Positions 63,504-64,000 of a stretch of DNA of 64,000 nt are shown piece after piece. The translations under genes and the position numbers were made by a program. The stretch lies in NCBI RefSeq assembly GCF_027244095.1, contig NC_069659.1, positions 351,578,750 to 351,642,749 on the forward strand, read 5' to 3'. Each line of letters begins with the position of its first letter. The stretch's first letter is position 1. Source of the DNA: Hemicordylus capensis. Taxonomy: Eukaryota; Chordata; Lepidosauria; Squamata; Cordylidae. The notes beneath the pieces are model-generated. The model was given only the letters and a program-made list of their open reading frames with translations, made no database searches and had not been told where the DNA came from.

Positions 63504-64000
63504 ATGGTCTACCATGCATGCTGTTTTTCTTCCAGTCAGACAGATAAAAAAACAAGCTATAAGCATTTCATTGAGTTTCCACTATAGTCTATGGCCATTT
63601 TAGTCTATAATATCAAAGCAGAGTTTGTGCTATATCACTTATTCTCTCCCACTAGCAATTGAAAGAGCTTCCTCTCTGCAGCCAGTGAAACTGCAGAGAG
63701 GAGCAGGGACTTGCTGCCCGGGCTTCCTTCTTGATTGAAGGACAGCTCCAGCAGCCAATAGCAGCTGGAGCAAGGGAGGAGCTTCCTCCATCAGCTCTGG
63801 TTGCTGGACAGCAAGACTGTGGTGCCAAATTCAGGTGTAATGCTGGCACCACAGAACCAGAGGTACAAGTGGCAAAACTAATTACAAACTGAAGGTACAA
63901 ACTGGAGTCTCAGGAGGGAAACCGCGGGCCAGATTTGGGGTGAAACTGCAGCTGCATGCATTTGGACATCTACAAATTTGAACTGGAGGCCGCTTCAACT
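63504..64000. other. Window end, no gene recognised
   Basis: There is an inverted pair AGCTCCAGCAGCCAATAGC / GCAGCTGGAGC near 63745, and GAGGGAAACCGCGGG like 37.8 kb. It is probably repeat-derived. Confidence 0.4.

Overview
The window is vertebrate nuclear DNA, most likely from a squamate reptile (lizard or snake). The host signal is a set of short exons with canonical splice sites that match the nine-exon plan of cytochrome P450 family 2 (CYP2). The squamate call rests on a Sauria-type SINE ending in GCTATT repeats (about 11276-11490), CR1 and L2-type LINEs with lizard-like 3' ends, and three R4/Dong-clade LINE copies next to TAA arrays. I ran no database search.

Gene layout. (1) 543-4331 (+): the last three coding exons (7, 8, 9) of a CYP2 gene whose 5' part lies left of the window, with a poly(A) signal at 4492. 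(2) 16141-39342 (+): a complete CYP2 gene of nine exons (177, 163, 150, 161, 180, 142, 188, 142 and 179 bp), 1482 nt including the stop, 493 residues. All phases join and the key P450 motifs are intact. Intron 5 appears to use a GC donor. (3) 53465-53638 (+): a lone, well-formed CYP2 exon 1 with a good donor, for which I see no exon 2 in the next 10 kb. (4) 62703-62899 (-): a CYP2 exon 9 on the opposite strand, whose other exons must lie right of the window. The region is therefore a tandem CYP2 cluster with an inversion or breakpoint at its right side. The subfamily is unresolved: the sequence mixes CYP2J-like and CYP2D-like features. These enzymes are haem monooxygenases anchored in the endoplasmic reticulum.

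Repeats fill most of the rest. They include a composite SINE with a 5S rRNA-like head and a tRNA-like body (about ten copies), tRNA-headed relatives, CR1 and L2-type LINEs (one L2 inserted in a CR1), R4-clade LINEs beside TAA arrays, a LINE of uncertain clade, and several hAT-like and foldback DNA elements. There is also a Tc1/mariner remnant with 262-bp inverted arms, one possible solo LTR, and many microsatellites.

The window shows no prokaryotic system, CRISPR array or operon. Its most unusual points are the orphan exon 1 facing an opposed exon 9, the 62-bp perfect direct repeat around a short retro-insertion, the 5S/tRNA composite SINE, and the GC-AG intron in an otherwise intact P450 gene.
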